From: Oscillospiraceae bacterium
Lineage (GTDB): Bacteria > Bacillota > Clostridia > Oscillospirales > Ruminococcaceae
Assembly (NCBI GenBank): GCA_016303195.1
Contig: JAEDMD010000068.1
Coordinates: 1 to 9,368 of the forward strand
DNA length: 9,368 nt
Direction: 5' to 3'
Shown here: in pieces, positions 1 to 5,950 of the stretch
Position numbering within the stretch: position 1 is the first letter of the stretch
How the letters are laid out: each line of letters opens with the position of its first letter
Notes under the pieces: generated by a model
Told to the model about the DNA's origin: nothing
Database searches by the model: none
The model's input: only the letters and a program-made list of their open reading frames with translations
Position numbers and translations under genes: made by a program

Positions 1-8
1 GATGTTAT

Positions 9-83
9 CTCCCTTGCAGGGGGTGAATGAGGGGGACAGCGTCCCCCTGACAAAGTAGTAAAGCAAGCGCAGCGATGCTTTAC
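9..83. repeat. Cluster of GC-rich hairpins downstream of the apbE operon, resembling a dispersed intergenic repeat
   Basis: Three inverted repeats lie side by side. An 8-bp stem with a 3-nt loop is at 30-37/41-48 (core GGGGGAC-AGC-GTCCCCC). An 8-bp stem with a 10-nt loop is at 58-65/76-83 (GTAAAGCA ... TGCTTTAC). A CTCCCTTGCAGGGG near-palindrome is at about 9-22. The stretch follows the Gx transporter stop and no reading frame is convincing. None of the stems is followed by a good T-tract on the minus strand, so a simple intrinsic terminator is not clearly shown, although the stems could stop or protect the 3' end of the transcript. The look of the block recalls short intergenic repeats of ruminococcal genomes; that is memory-based inference. 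The element may continue beyond the left edge of the window. Confidence 0.45.
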
Positions 84-127
84 GGTCGTTTCGCAATAAC
101 TATGGTTTATTATTATTAATTAAAAAA

Positions 128-613
128 TTACGAAAACCGTTTCAGCACAAGCTGAGCGCATACCCCTGTGAACAGACCTGCTATACATCCTGTGACAATG
201 AGTATCGGGTAGTTTGCGGCGGCGGCAGGAGTCCGCATGAGAATGACCGCCATTGCCGTCTGCCCCGTATTATGCAGGACTGCGCCCATGATACTGCACA
301 GCCACAGATAATTCACAGGGATTATTTTTTTCAGCAGAAGCATTCCACCGAGGCAGGTCAGCGCACCTGCCATGCTGTACAGGATGACCGAAAAATTGGC
401 ACTGAACAGCGCTCCGAGGATAACTCTTGACATGAGTATGAGAAAGACTTCCTTTGGCGTGTATTTGTAGACTGCGTAAACAGTTATGATGTTGGCAAGT
501 CCCAGTTTTACGCCTTGTATCGGTGTCAGATCGGGAAGCCGCAGTTCAACGATGAAAATTATCAGTGCAACTGCCGTAAGCATTGAAAGTTCCGCAAGCC
601 GTTTTGCTTTCAT
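128..613 (-). CDS. Gx transporter family membrane protein (often annotated heptaprenyl diphosphate synthase component I)
   Basis: A 161-residue integral membrane protein with about five hydrophobic segments. It carries the family signature GVKLGLAN at residues 34-41 and a GAVLHNTGQ stretch at 110-118, both typical of the Hpre_diP_synt_I / Gx transporter family (PF07456). The old name component I of heptaprenyl diphosphate synthase is probably wrong for most members. Their architecture resembles small substrate-binding membrane components, and the substrate is not known. The start is ATG at 613-611 with GGGAGGT about 7 nt upstream. That ATG overlaps the TGA of the NusG domain II gene in an ATGA junction, which indicates translational coupling. 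This gene is the last of the apbE - NusG-II - Gx operon. In Firmicutes this trio occurs beside flavin-based extracellular electron-transfer genes, and the Gx and NusG-II proteins appear to correspond to the EetB/EetA-type partners there; that assignment is from memory and only moderately sure. Confidence 0.9.
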   Translation of the reverse strand: MKAKRLAELSMLTAVALIIFIVELRLPDLTPIQGVKLGLANIITVYAVYKYTPKEVFLILMSRVILGALFSANFSVILYSMAGALTCLGGMLLLKKIIPVNYLWLCSIMGAVLHNTGQTAMAVILMRTPAAAANYPILIVTGCIAGLFTGVCAQLVLKRFS

Positions 614-969
614 CGGCTGACCTCCCCGTCACAGAATCGGACGATCAGTTTATGCGGCAGGCAGACAATTGGAATAGTCTCCGAGCGGAGAACACCTGTT
701 TTCACGCAGGTTTTGTCGGGACAATCCGCATCGCTGACGGAGATCTGACCGTTTTCGATCTTTATTTCGTTCCATCCGCCATCGTCATATTCGATCCTGA
801 ATGTCCTGTTTTTTTCTTTGCTCAGGTCAAATGTATAGAGGACATTGTTGTTCTGCACTATCTCCACCATCGTGCTTTCCGACGGTCTGAGGATGAAATA
901 TGAGACTGCCGATGCGGCAATAAATATGACAATGACCACCGCAAGACAAATTTTCACGCCTTTAGTCAA
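610..969 (-). CDS. NusG domain II-containing membrane-anchored protein, TTG start
   Basis: A 119-residue protein with one N-terminal transmembrane segment (about residues 6-26) and an extracytoplasmic NusG domain II-like beta domain. The diagnostic C-terminal pattern is DADCPDKTCVKTG followed by IVCLPHKLIV, with cysteines at 83, 88 and 103 (PF07009-type proteins). Despite the name it is not a transcription factor; function in the family is unproven, with an extracytoplasmic redox or flavin-related role inferred from gene context. Start choice: no ATG gives a sensible start, since the only upstream ATG would add 19 residues lying wholly inside apbE. TTG at 969-967 has a perfect GGAGG at 983-979, 9 nt upstream, and places the hydrophobic helix right at the N terminus. 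The gene overlaps the 3' end of apbE by 8 bp and the next gene by 4 bp, so all three are tightly coupled. Confidence 0.85.
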   Translation of the reverse strand: MTKGVKICLAVVIVIFIAASAVSYFILRPSESTMVEIVQNNNVLYTFDLSKEKNRTFRIEYDDGGWNEIKIENGQISVSDADCPDKTCVKTGVLRSETIPIVCLPHKLIVRFCDGEVSR

Positions 970-2008
970 GACACAGCACCTCCGCTTCCATACTGCTGAT
1001 ATTGGTAAATCTGTCTGCAATTCCATCGGTGTAGATTATATTTCCGTCGTCGGTCACAAGTATCATGTCAAAATCGTGGTGAGCCTTCCAGTATTCCTGC
1101 GCCTTGCTGTCGCCGAGGACAAAAAGTGCAGTTGAAAGAGCATCACATTCAAGTCCCGAATCGCCGATTATCGTCACGGAAACCAGCCCGTTATCGGCAG
1201 GATATCCATCGGCAGGGTCGAGGATATGCCAGTAGTTCTTCCTGTCGCTTCCGACGAAATATCGCTCATAATTGCCCGAAGTTATGACAGCTTTTGTGTC
1301 TGTTTCAATGATACACATATCCGTATCGGGCATGAAAGGGTCACGGACGGAAACTTTCCAAAATGAGCCGTCGGGCTTAGCACCCATAGCCTGAACATTT
1401 CCGCCGAGGCTGACAATTGCCGAATCAACGCCGTTTTTCTTCATTATCTTCATGATCTTGTCGCTGGTGTAGCCCTTTGCAAGAGCGCCGAGGTCTATCA
1501 GAAAATTTTCGGGTATAGTCACTGTATCGCCGTCAAGGTGAACTTTCTCAAATCCCGTATCAGCCATGAGAGTGTCAAGCGCCGATTGCTTTGGTATCTT
1601 GTTGTCACCCGTAGTGAATCCCCATTCTTTCAGCAAAGGATATATAGTGATATCCAGTGCGCCGTTGGTATTTTTGCCGATCTCAAGGGCTTTGCTGATT
1701 ATCTCAGCGGCATCGTCGGTAATAGTGACGGGACTGCCCGATGCGGAATTGACCTTGCTGATACAGCTACTCTCATTAGTGACAGAGAGGTCATTTTCAA
1801 GCTGAGTGATGAATTTTTCCGCTTCGTCAAGGGCGGCTTCGGAATTACTGCCGTAAGCCTTCATGGACATATATGTATCCATTGCGAAAACGTCACGGTT
1901 ATGCGGAACATTGTCCGACACGGAAGCCATCGGTGCAGGCTCACTGCATGAAACGAGAGCGGCGGCGGAAATAAGTAAAATTGCCGATTTTATGTGATTT
2001 CTGAGCAT
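962..2008 (-). CDS. apbE: FAD:protein FMN transferase (ApbE family lipoprotein)
   Basis: A 348-residue ApbE/flavin transferase. Known family activity is Mg-dependent transfer of FMN from FAD onto a Thr/Ser of extracytoplasmic targets such as RnfG/NqrC-type or FMN-binding-domain proteins. The N terminus is a lipoprotein signal with lipobox LVSC (Cys21), so it acts on the outer face of the membrane. Family motifs in order: MDTYMSMKAYG (43-53), DLGALAKGYTSDKI (172-185), LGGNVQAMG (201-209), TSGNYERYF (243-251), HILDPADGYP (261-270) and CDALSTALFVLG (288-299), the last carrying the metal-binding Asp/Thr region. All appear intact. ATG at 2008 is preferred over an in-frame ATG at 2065 because AGGAG lies 8 nt upstream of it, the signal peptide begins there, and the longer form would start inside the promoter. 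It is first in an operon with the NusG-II and Gx genes. No flavinylation target is encoded in this window. Confidence 0.95.
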   Translation of the reverse strand: MLRNHIKSAILLISAAALVSCSEPAPMASVSDNVPHNRDVFAMDTYMSMKAYGSNSEAALDEAEKFITQLENDLSVTNESSCISKVNSASGSPVTITDDAAEIISKALEIGKNTNGALDITIYPLLKEWGFTTGDNKIPKQSALDTLMADTGFEKVHLDGDTVTIPENFLIDLGALAKGYTSDKIMKIMKKNGVDSAIVSLGGNVQAMGAKPDGSFWKVSVRDPFMPDTDMCIIETDTKAVITSGNYERYFVGSDRKNYWHILDPADGYPADNGLVSVTIIGDSGLECDALSTALFVLGDSKAQEYWKAHHDFDMILVTDDGNIIYTDGIADRFTNISSMEAEVLCLD

Positions 2009-2022
2009 TGTTATTTCTCCTG

Positions 2023-2053
2023 AAAAAAAGTGCAGACGAAAAACGTCTACACT
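2023..2053 (-). terminator. Intrinsic terminator after the deacetylase gene, overlapping the apbE promoter start region
   Basis: Read on the minus strand, a 10-bp stem (arms 2053-2044 and 2038-2029, one G.U pair) with a 5-T loop runs directly into seven T residues (2029-2023). This is a classic rho-independent terminator for the GNAT-deacetylase transcript, whose last stop codon is at 2097. It sits between the apbE -10 box and the apbE ribosome-binding site. The predicted apbE start point falls inside the 5' arm, so apbE mRNA would keep only part of that arm. Confidence 0.75.
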
Positions 2054-2082
2054 ATTATAGCACATAATTCAAATGTTTGCAA
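2054..2082 (-). promoter_or_regulatory. Sigma-A promoter for apbE operon
   Basis: On the minus strand: TTGCAA (-35, 2082-2077), a 17-bp spacer, and a perfect TATAAT (-10, 2059-2054) preceded by TGC, an extended -10. The predicted start is near 2047, about 39 bases upstream of the apbE ATG. It overlaps the terminator of the upstream operon. Confidence 0.8.
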
Positions 2083-2096
2083 TTGATAACAAAAAA

Positions 2097-2780
2097 TTAT
2101 TTTATTTCCAGCACTTCGCTGTTCGTTCCGTAAAAAATATCATCCCTGCCCGACATTTTTCTGCAAAAATCCTCAATAAGCTCCCAGTTGTCATGGATGT
2201 CGAATTCGTAGCTGTGACCCCAGAGACAGAAATATATCGGTTCGTCGCCGTCATATGCGAGAAATTCATCCGCAAGCTCATTGAGCTTTTCGTATCTGTG
2301 ATGGCAGGTCGCCCTGAATCTGAGCAGATCGCTCTGAGGTGCAAAACAATGCAGGTCATCGCAGGTACGGCTGAATTTTATCCCGCACTCCCCTGCCGTT
2401 TTCACGATAAGGTCGCTGTATTCGCCGTAAGGGTATGCCATGCCCTTTATTTCGCAGTTGAAAAGCTGTTCAAGGGTATTTTTATCGTCCATTATCTCAT
2501 GGCGCAGTTCATCTTCGGGCATATTGATGATATGGGGATGAGTAACGCAGTGAACGGCTATTTCATGGCCTTTATACGTTTCCACCGCCTCATTCGGCAA
2601 AAGTCGGCGGATGAACAGCCCCTTGTCGGTTGTCCATGAATCACCTGCCATCATCAGACCGCTGTTCAGGTTGAACGTGCCTTTCAGACCGTATTTGTTA
2701 AGAATTTCGATTAATCGGATATCCTGCGCTATGCCATCGTCATAGCTGAATGTCAGGGCTTTTTTTCTGCCGTTCCACAT
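2097..2780 (-). CDS. Polysaccharide deacetylase (NodB/CE4) family protein, cytoplasmic
   Basis: A 227-residue protein with a NodB homology fold. Metal and catalytic motifs: FSYDDG at 11-16 (Asp14/Asp15), the H-x3-H pair at His77/His81 (HCVTH), AYPYGEYSD at 115-123, and LWGHS with His189 as the likely second catalytic residue. These are the features of metal-dependent CE4 de-N-acetylases. There is no signal peptide, transmembrane segment or wall-binding module, so it is probably cytoplasmic and may act on a small acetylated molecule rather than on wall polymer; the substrate cannot be read from the sequence. The ATG at 2780 has AAGGAG 8 nt upstream, and this site is formed by the last codons of the preceding GNAT gene. 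The 4-bp gap to that gene argues for one transcript. An intrinsic terminator follows at 2053-2023. Confidence 0.88.
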   Translation of the reverse strand: MWNGRKKALTFSYDDGIAQDIRLIEILNKYGLKGTFNLNSGLMMAGDSWTTDKGLFIRRLLPNEAVETYKGHEIAVHCVTHPHIINMPEDELRHEIMDDKNTLEQLFNCEIKGMAYPYGEYSDLIVKTAGECGIKFSRTCDDLHCFAPQSDLLRFRATCHHRYEKLNELADEFLAYDGDEPIYFCLWGHSYEFDIHDNWELIEDFCRKMSGRDDIFYGTNSEVLEIK

Positions 2781-2784
2781 ACAA

Positions 2785-3246
2785 TCATCTCCTTAATTCA
2801 AGCACCATGAAAACATCCGAAAAGATGCTGTCGTTGTACTTTTCCGTGTCTTTGAATCCTGCCGTTCGGTACAGCTTCAATGCACGTTTGCTGGTAGAAA
2901 GCGAATCCAGATACATACGCTCATATCCGCTGTCTTTTGAGGCTTTTACAGCAGTTTCCAGCAGTTTTCTGCCAAGTCCCCTGCCGTGGTATTTCTCCAG
3001 AAGATACAAGGATTTCAGCTCGCAATCCTTATCGTTCATCCGCCTTACAGCAACAGTTCCGATCACTGTTTCACCGTCGGTCATGCACAGGAAAACGTCG
3101 AAATGTCCGTGGATATCCTTGTAAAAGCTGTGTCGGCCGTTCAGGTCGAGGGAACGTCCTGATTCAGGCATACACTTCTCCAGAAACGCAAACAAACGGG
3201 ATTCAAGAGTTTTGTCATATTCGGTTATAATAAAATCTCTATTCAT
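2785..3246 (-). CDS. GNAT family N-acetyltransferase
   Basis: A 153-residue single-domain Gcn5-related acetyltransferase. The acetyl-CoA pyrophosphate-binding loop is YHGRGLGRKL (residues 86-95), preceded by the beta-4 strand CELKSLYLL. The C-terminal motif ALKLYRTAGF is at 122-131. Acceptor specificity is unknown. The family includes protein, antibiotic and metabolite acetylases, and nothing here singles out one of these. The ATG at 3246 is the only sensible start because the next Met is residue 26, yet the A/T-rich leader just upstream shows no clear Shine-Dalgarno site. It is followed 4 bp later by the NodB-type deacetylase, so the pair is probably co-expressed. The gene lies just after the gpmI terminator, and I could not identify a convincing promoter. 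Confidence 0.9.
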   Translation of the reverse strand: MNRDFIITEYDKTLESRLFAFLEKCMPESGRSLDLNGRHSFYKDIHGHFDVFLCMTDGETVIGTVAVRRMNDKDCELKSLYLLEKYHGRGLGRKLLETAVKASKDSGYERMYLDSLSTSKRALKLYRTAGFKDTEKYNDSIFSDVFMVLELRR

Positions 3247-3283
3247 ATTTTTATTGAATCAGCGGTCTTGGTCATATAGTCAT

Positions 3284-3347
3284 AAAAAATCAGAGGACCG
3301 CCAAAGGCGGCCCCTACAAAATAAAGCTGCAAGCCTTATTCTGATTT
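3284..3347 (-). terminator. Terminator after gpmI containing a GC-rich repeat-like hairpin
   Basis: An outer 8-bp inverted repeat (AAATCAGA at 3287-3294, TCTGATTT at 3340-3347) encloses a short hairpin (CCGCC-AAA-GGCGG at 3298-3310). On the minus strand the outer 3' arm runs into a T6 tract (3289-3284), so the structure works as an intrinsic terminator for gpmI, whose stop codon is 5 nt upstream. The inner part, reading TAGGGGCCGCCTTTGGCGG on the minus strand, resembles a short repeat widespread between genes in clostridial genomes (recalled, not searched). Confidence 0.7.
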
Positions 3348-3351
3348 CTGA

Positions 3352-4872
3352 TCACTTTATAAGAAGTGACTTGCCTGTCATTTCAGCAGGCTGTTCAACA
3401 CCCATGATATCGAGCATTGTTGGTGCAAGGTCAGCAAGAACACCGCCTTCAGCCAGCTTGCCCTCAACGCCTACTGCGATGAGCGGAACAGGATTTGTTG
3501 TATGTGCTGTGAACGGGCTTCCGTCAGGCTCCATCATCTTGTCAGCGTTACCGTGATCGGCTGTGATAAGTGCAGCACCGCCCTTAGCAAGGATAGCATC
3601 TACCATACGGCCTACGCACTCGTCAGTAGCTTCAACAGCCTTTACAGCGGCATCGAAAATACCTGTGTGGCCTACCATGTCGCAGTTAGCGTAGTTGAGG
3701 ATGATAACATCATATTTGTCCTCCTCGATAGCCTTGCAAACTGCATCGCAAACCTCATATGCGCTCATCTCAGGCTTGAGATCGAATGTAGGAACATCAG
3801 GAGACTTGATGAGGATTCTGTCCTCGCCGTCGAACTGCTTTTCCTCACCGCCGTTGAAGAAGAATGTAACGTGAGCATACTTCTGAGTCTCAGCGATACG
3901 GAGCTGTGTCTTGCCCAGCTTAGCAAGATATTCGCCCATTGTCATTGTGAGCTGTTCAGGCGGATATGCAACAGAAACGTTTGGCATTGTAGCGTCATAC
4001 TGAGCCATGCAGACGAAGTTTACAGGGAAGAAACCATTCTTTCTCTCGAAGCCTGTGAACTCAGGGTCAACGAATGAACGTGTGATCTGTCTTGCACGGT
4101 CGGGGCGGAAGTTGAAGAAGATAACGCTGTCGTCAGCCTTGATCTGAGCGCCTCCCTCGATAACGGTAGGAAGCATGAACTCGTCGGTAACTTCCTTAGC
4201 GTAGGAATTTTTGATAGCCTGAACAGGATCAGTCTCCTTGACACCCTCGCCGTAAACGAGAGCCGCATAAGCCTTTTCAACTCTGTCCCATGCGTTGTCT
4301 CTGTCCATTGCGTAGAAACGGCCTGAGATAGTAGCAACCTTGCCCACACCGATCTTGTTCAGCTCTGCAACTGCTTCTTCCATGTACTCAGCAGCAGATG
4401 ACGGAGGAACGTCACGGCCGTCGAGGAATGCGTGGATATATACCTTGTCAAGGCCGTTCTTCTTAGCCATTTCAACGATACCGTAGAGATGCTCCATGTG
4501 GCTGTGAACGCCGCCCGGTGAGAGAAGTCCCATGAGGTGGAGAGCGCTTCCCTTAGCCTTGCAGTTCTCCATAGCGCCGAGGATAGCCTTATTGTTGAAG
4601 AATGTACCGTCCTTGATATCCTTGGATATCTTAACGAGCATCTGATATACGATACGGCCTGCGCCGATATTTGTATGACCTACCTCAGAGTTGCCCATCT
4701 GTCCGTCAGGCAGACCGACATCGAGACCGCTTGCGCCGATGATAGTATTAGGGCACTCAGCCATATACTTGTCAATGTTAGGCTTCTTAGCGGCAGCGAT
4801 AGCGTTGCCGTATGTATCGGGATTGTAGCCGAAGCCGTCCATGATAATAAGTGCTACGGGTTTTTTTGACAT
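3352..4872 (-). CDS. gpmI: 2,3-bisphosphoglycerate-independent phosphoglycerate mutase
   Basis: A 506-residue enzyme, close to the usual length of about 510, interconverting 3- and 2-phosphoglycerate in glycolysis through a phosphoserine intermediate and two Mn ions. Visible family features in order: IIMDGFG with metal ligand Asp12; the catalytic-serine loop GQMGNSEVGHTNIGAG with Ser62; GGVHSHMEH around His123; HAFLDGRDVPP around 147-156; SGRFYAMDRDNAWDR; FNFRPDRARQ; NYANCDMVGHTG; and the second metal site ADHGNADKM. No key residue looks altered. ATG at 4872 is chosen over an in-frame ATG at 4929 because AAAGGAG lies 8 nt upstream and the family N terminus starts there. It follows an unknown membrane protein gene by 110 bp, with a hairpin between; the nearest promoter-like sequence is weak. 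Codon use is strongly biased, as expected for a highly expressed enzyme. A terminator follows at 3347-3284. Confidence 0.97.
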   Translation of the reverse strand: MSKKPVALIIMDGFGYNPDTYGNAIAAAKKPNIDKYMAECPNTIIGASGLDVGLPDGQMGNSEVGHTNIGAGRIVYQMLVKISKDIKDGTFFNNKAILGAMENCKAKGSALHLMGLLSPGGVHSHMEHLYGIVEMAKKNGLDKVYIHAFLDGRDVPPSSAAEYMEEAVAELNKIGVGKVATISGRFYAMDRDNAWDRVEKAYAALVYGEGVKETDPVQAIKNSYAKEVTDEFMLPTVIEGGAQIKADDSVIFFNFRPDRARQITRSFVDPEFTGFERKNGFFPVNFVCMAQYDATMPNVSVAYPPEQLTMTMGEYLAKLGKTQLRIAETQKYAHVTFFFNGGEEKQFDGEDRILIKSPDVPTFDLKPEMSAYEVCDAVCKAIEEDKYDVIILNYANCDMVGHTGIFDAAVKAVEATDECVGRMVDAILAKGGAALITADHGNADKMMEPDGSPFTAHTTNPVPLIAVGVEGKLAEGGVLADLAPTMLDIMGVEQPAEMTGKSLLIK

Positions 4873-4909
4873 AAAAAATTCTCCTTTGAAGATAAATGTG
4901 AATCTATAA

Positions 4910-4958
4910 GTGTCATGAAAGACACGCAATAAACGTACATCCCATGTGAGGGAGTACG
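4910..4958 (-). promoter_or_regulatory. Structured gpmI leader: hairpin plus short inverted repeat
   Basis: Between the unknown membrane gene and gpmI there is a 9-bp stem with one bulged base (arms 4934-4943 and 4950-4958, 6-nt loop) with no long T-tract after it. A separate inverted repeat follows, GTGTC-N6-GACAC at 4910-4925. The latter sits where a weak promoter could be placed: minus-strand TTGCGT at 4930-4925 as -35, followed 15-17 nt later by TATAGATT. The hairpin may weakly terminate the upstream gene, and the inverted repeat could be an operator. Both readings are tentative. Confidence 0.35.
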
Positions 4959-4982
4959 GTTTCTGCCGTTGATTATGATGAC

Positions 4983-5753
4983 TTATGACCAGAATATCAT
5001 AAGTCCTGATTCTTTATCAAATGCACATCCGAACGAACCGAGTAAATATACTTCCGTTTCTGTGCTTAATTCAAGTATCTGCTCATCACTCAGCCACATG
5101 AGAACATGACCGGGGATCTTCAGATATTTTTCTTTCACGGAATCAGCAATATACCGATCATTCAGATCTTCTTCGGCATAGCCTGATTCAAAAAGAAAAT
5201 CTTCAAACGGCTTTTCATTTTCGTACTTTGTAAAGCCGTGATCCTCTGCATTATTGATATATTCCCGGAAATATTTCTCATCGCACCGAAATACAAGATA
5301 AGCATAGGGGCGATAATCCTGCGCTAACATACAAAGTTCTGTACGGAAGAAATATTCATCGCATTCCGCAGGCAGTTTGTCGGGCAGAACTTTTCTCCAG
5401 TCATCTCCGGCACGGACACCGTATCCGAAAATCGCTCTTTTAACCGGATACATGACTTTATTGTCTTTGAAATTAGCGCCGATAATAGGTGAGCCAAAGA
5501 GGACGATAACCATGACTATCGCCAGAACTCTGCAAATGATAACAGGAACTTTCATAGCGCCGTTTTTTCTGTAAATGTCGTAAAGTATGCCGAGAGTGGC
5601 ATTTACGATGAAGAAAGGCAGAAATAGCATTTCTGTAATGCCCACAGTGGCAAGTAAAAAGATGATTCCGCCGCCGAAGAAAAAAGCGGCAATAAGCACA
5701 GAATTGAGCAAAGCAAATCCTGTTTTTTTCTGTTTTTCCTTATGTTTAGTCAT
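4983..5753 (-). CDS. Unknown membrane protein with three N-terminal helices and a soluble C-terminal domain
   Basis: I do not recognise this 256-residue protein. Residues 1-11 are strongly basic (MTKHKEKQKK), followed by three hydrophobic segments at about 13-35, 41-60 and 69-92. A soluble domain of about 160 residues follows, rich in acidic and aromatic residues. It includes EYFFRTELCMLAQDYRPYAY and a C-terminal LLGSFGCAFDKESGLMIFW stretch that looks like a small conserved module. The positive N terminus predicts N-in, which with three helices puts the C-terminal domain outside; this is inference. The start at 5753 is supported by GAGGTG 5 nt upstream. A near-consensus sigma-A promoter (5847-5819) and a structured leader precede it, so it is expressed separately from tpiA. 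Its base and codon use is less biased than that of the glycolytic genes on either side, suggesting lower expression. Confidence 0.8.
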   Translation of the reverse strand: MTKHKEKQKKTGFALLNSVLIAAFFFGGGIIFLLATVGITEMLFLPFFIVNATLGILYDIYRKNGAMKVPVIICRVLAIVMVIVLFGSPIIGANFKDNKVMYPVKRAIFGYGVRAGDDWRKVLPDKLPAECDEYFFRTELCMLAQDYRPYAYLVFRCDEKYFREYINNAEDHGFTKYENEKPFEDFLFESGYAEEDLNDRYIADSVKEKYLKIPGHVLMWLSDEQILELSTETEVYLLGSFGCAFDKESGLMIFWS

Positions 5754-5764
5754 AGTATCACCTC

Positions 5765-5804
5765 GTAAAAATATTTACAAGTACAACAAAGCTATACACT
5801 TTGT
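5765..5804 (-). promoter_or_regulatory. Two-hairpin 5' leader of the unknown membrane gene
   Basis: Downstream of the predicted start (near 5812) the leader can form a 6-bp stem with a 7-nt loop (5804-5799/5791-5786, ACAAAG ... CTTTGT). A second A/T stem (5778-5774/5769-5765, GTAAA ... TTTAC) ends exactly next to the GAGGTG ribosome site at 5764-5759. The position suggests an effect on translation initiation or mRNA stability, but the stems are short. It matches no riboswitch class that I recognise. Confidence 0.35.
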
Positions 5805-5818
5805 CTGCCTATGACTAA

Positions 5819-5847
5819 AGTATACCACATCAATTATTATTTGTCAA
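5819..5847 (-). promoter_or_regulatory. Strong sigma-A promoter for the unknown membrane gene
   Basis: On the minus strand: perfect TTGACA (-35, 5847-5842), 17-bp spacer, TATACT (-10, 5824-5819). The predicted start is near 5812, giving a leader of about 60 nt. This is one of the best promoter matches in the window. Confidence 0.88.
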
Positions 5848-5896
5848 TAGAAAATTATTGTTTTTCGATATTTATTTTCTGAATTTCAAAATTATT

Positions 5897-5929
5897 GCAA
5901 GGGAGAAGCCGAAACAGCGACTCCCCTGC
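5897..5929 (-). terminator. Terminator hairpin after tpiA
   Basis: A 9-bp stem (GCAGGGGAG at 5929-5921, CTCCCTTGC at 5905-5897, one G.U pair) encloses a loop that can pair further. It lies 21 nt after the tpiA stop and is followed on the minus strand by AATAATTTT rather than a clean T-tract. On the plus strand the stem is followed by TTTT, so it could also work in that direction. It is the likely end of the pgk-tpiA transcript. Confidence 0.65.
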
Positions 5930-5950
5930 TTTTAGTTGGTTATACTGTTA

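Noticed and set aside
2009..2065. Longer apbE start at 2065
   Set aside because: It would begin inside the promoter and terminator, put 19 residues before a proper lipoprotein signal, and has no ribosome site. The ATG at 2008 has one.
2077..2094. Second Rex-like site near the apbE -35 box
   Set aside because: Only one half (TTGTTA) fits; the other half-site is not TTAACAA, so it falls well short of the consensus.
2073..2639. 188-codon plus-strand frame opposite the deacetylase gene
   Set aside because: The minus strand has intact catalytic motifs and a ribosome site here; the plus-strand translation resembles nothing and starts inside the apbE promoter.
3502..4077. Long plus-strand open frame (191 codons) opposite gpmI
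   Set aside because: It lies wholly antisense to a clear gpmI gene, has no family motif, and is explained by the strong codon bias of gpmI leaving the opposite frames open.
4873..4929. Longer gpmI start at 4929
   Set aside because: The extra 19 residues precede the normal family N terminus, overlap the possible promoter, and lack the AAAGGAG that serves the ATG at 4872.
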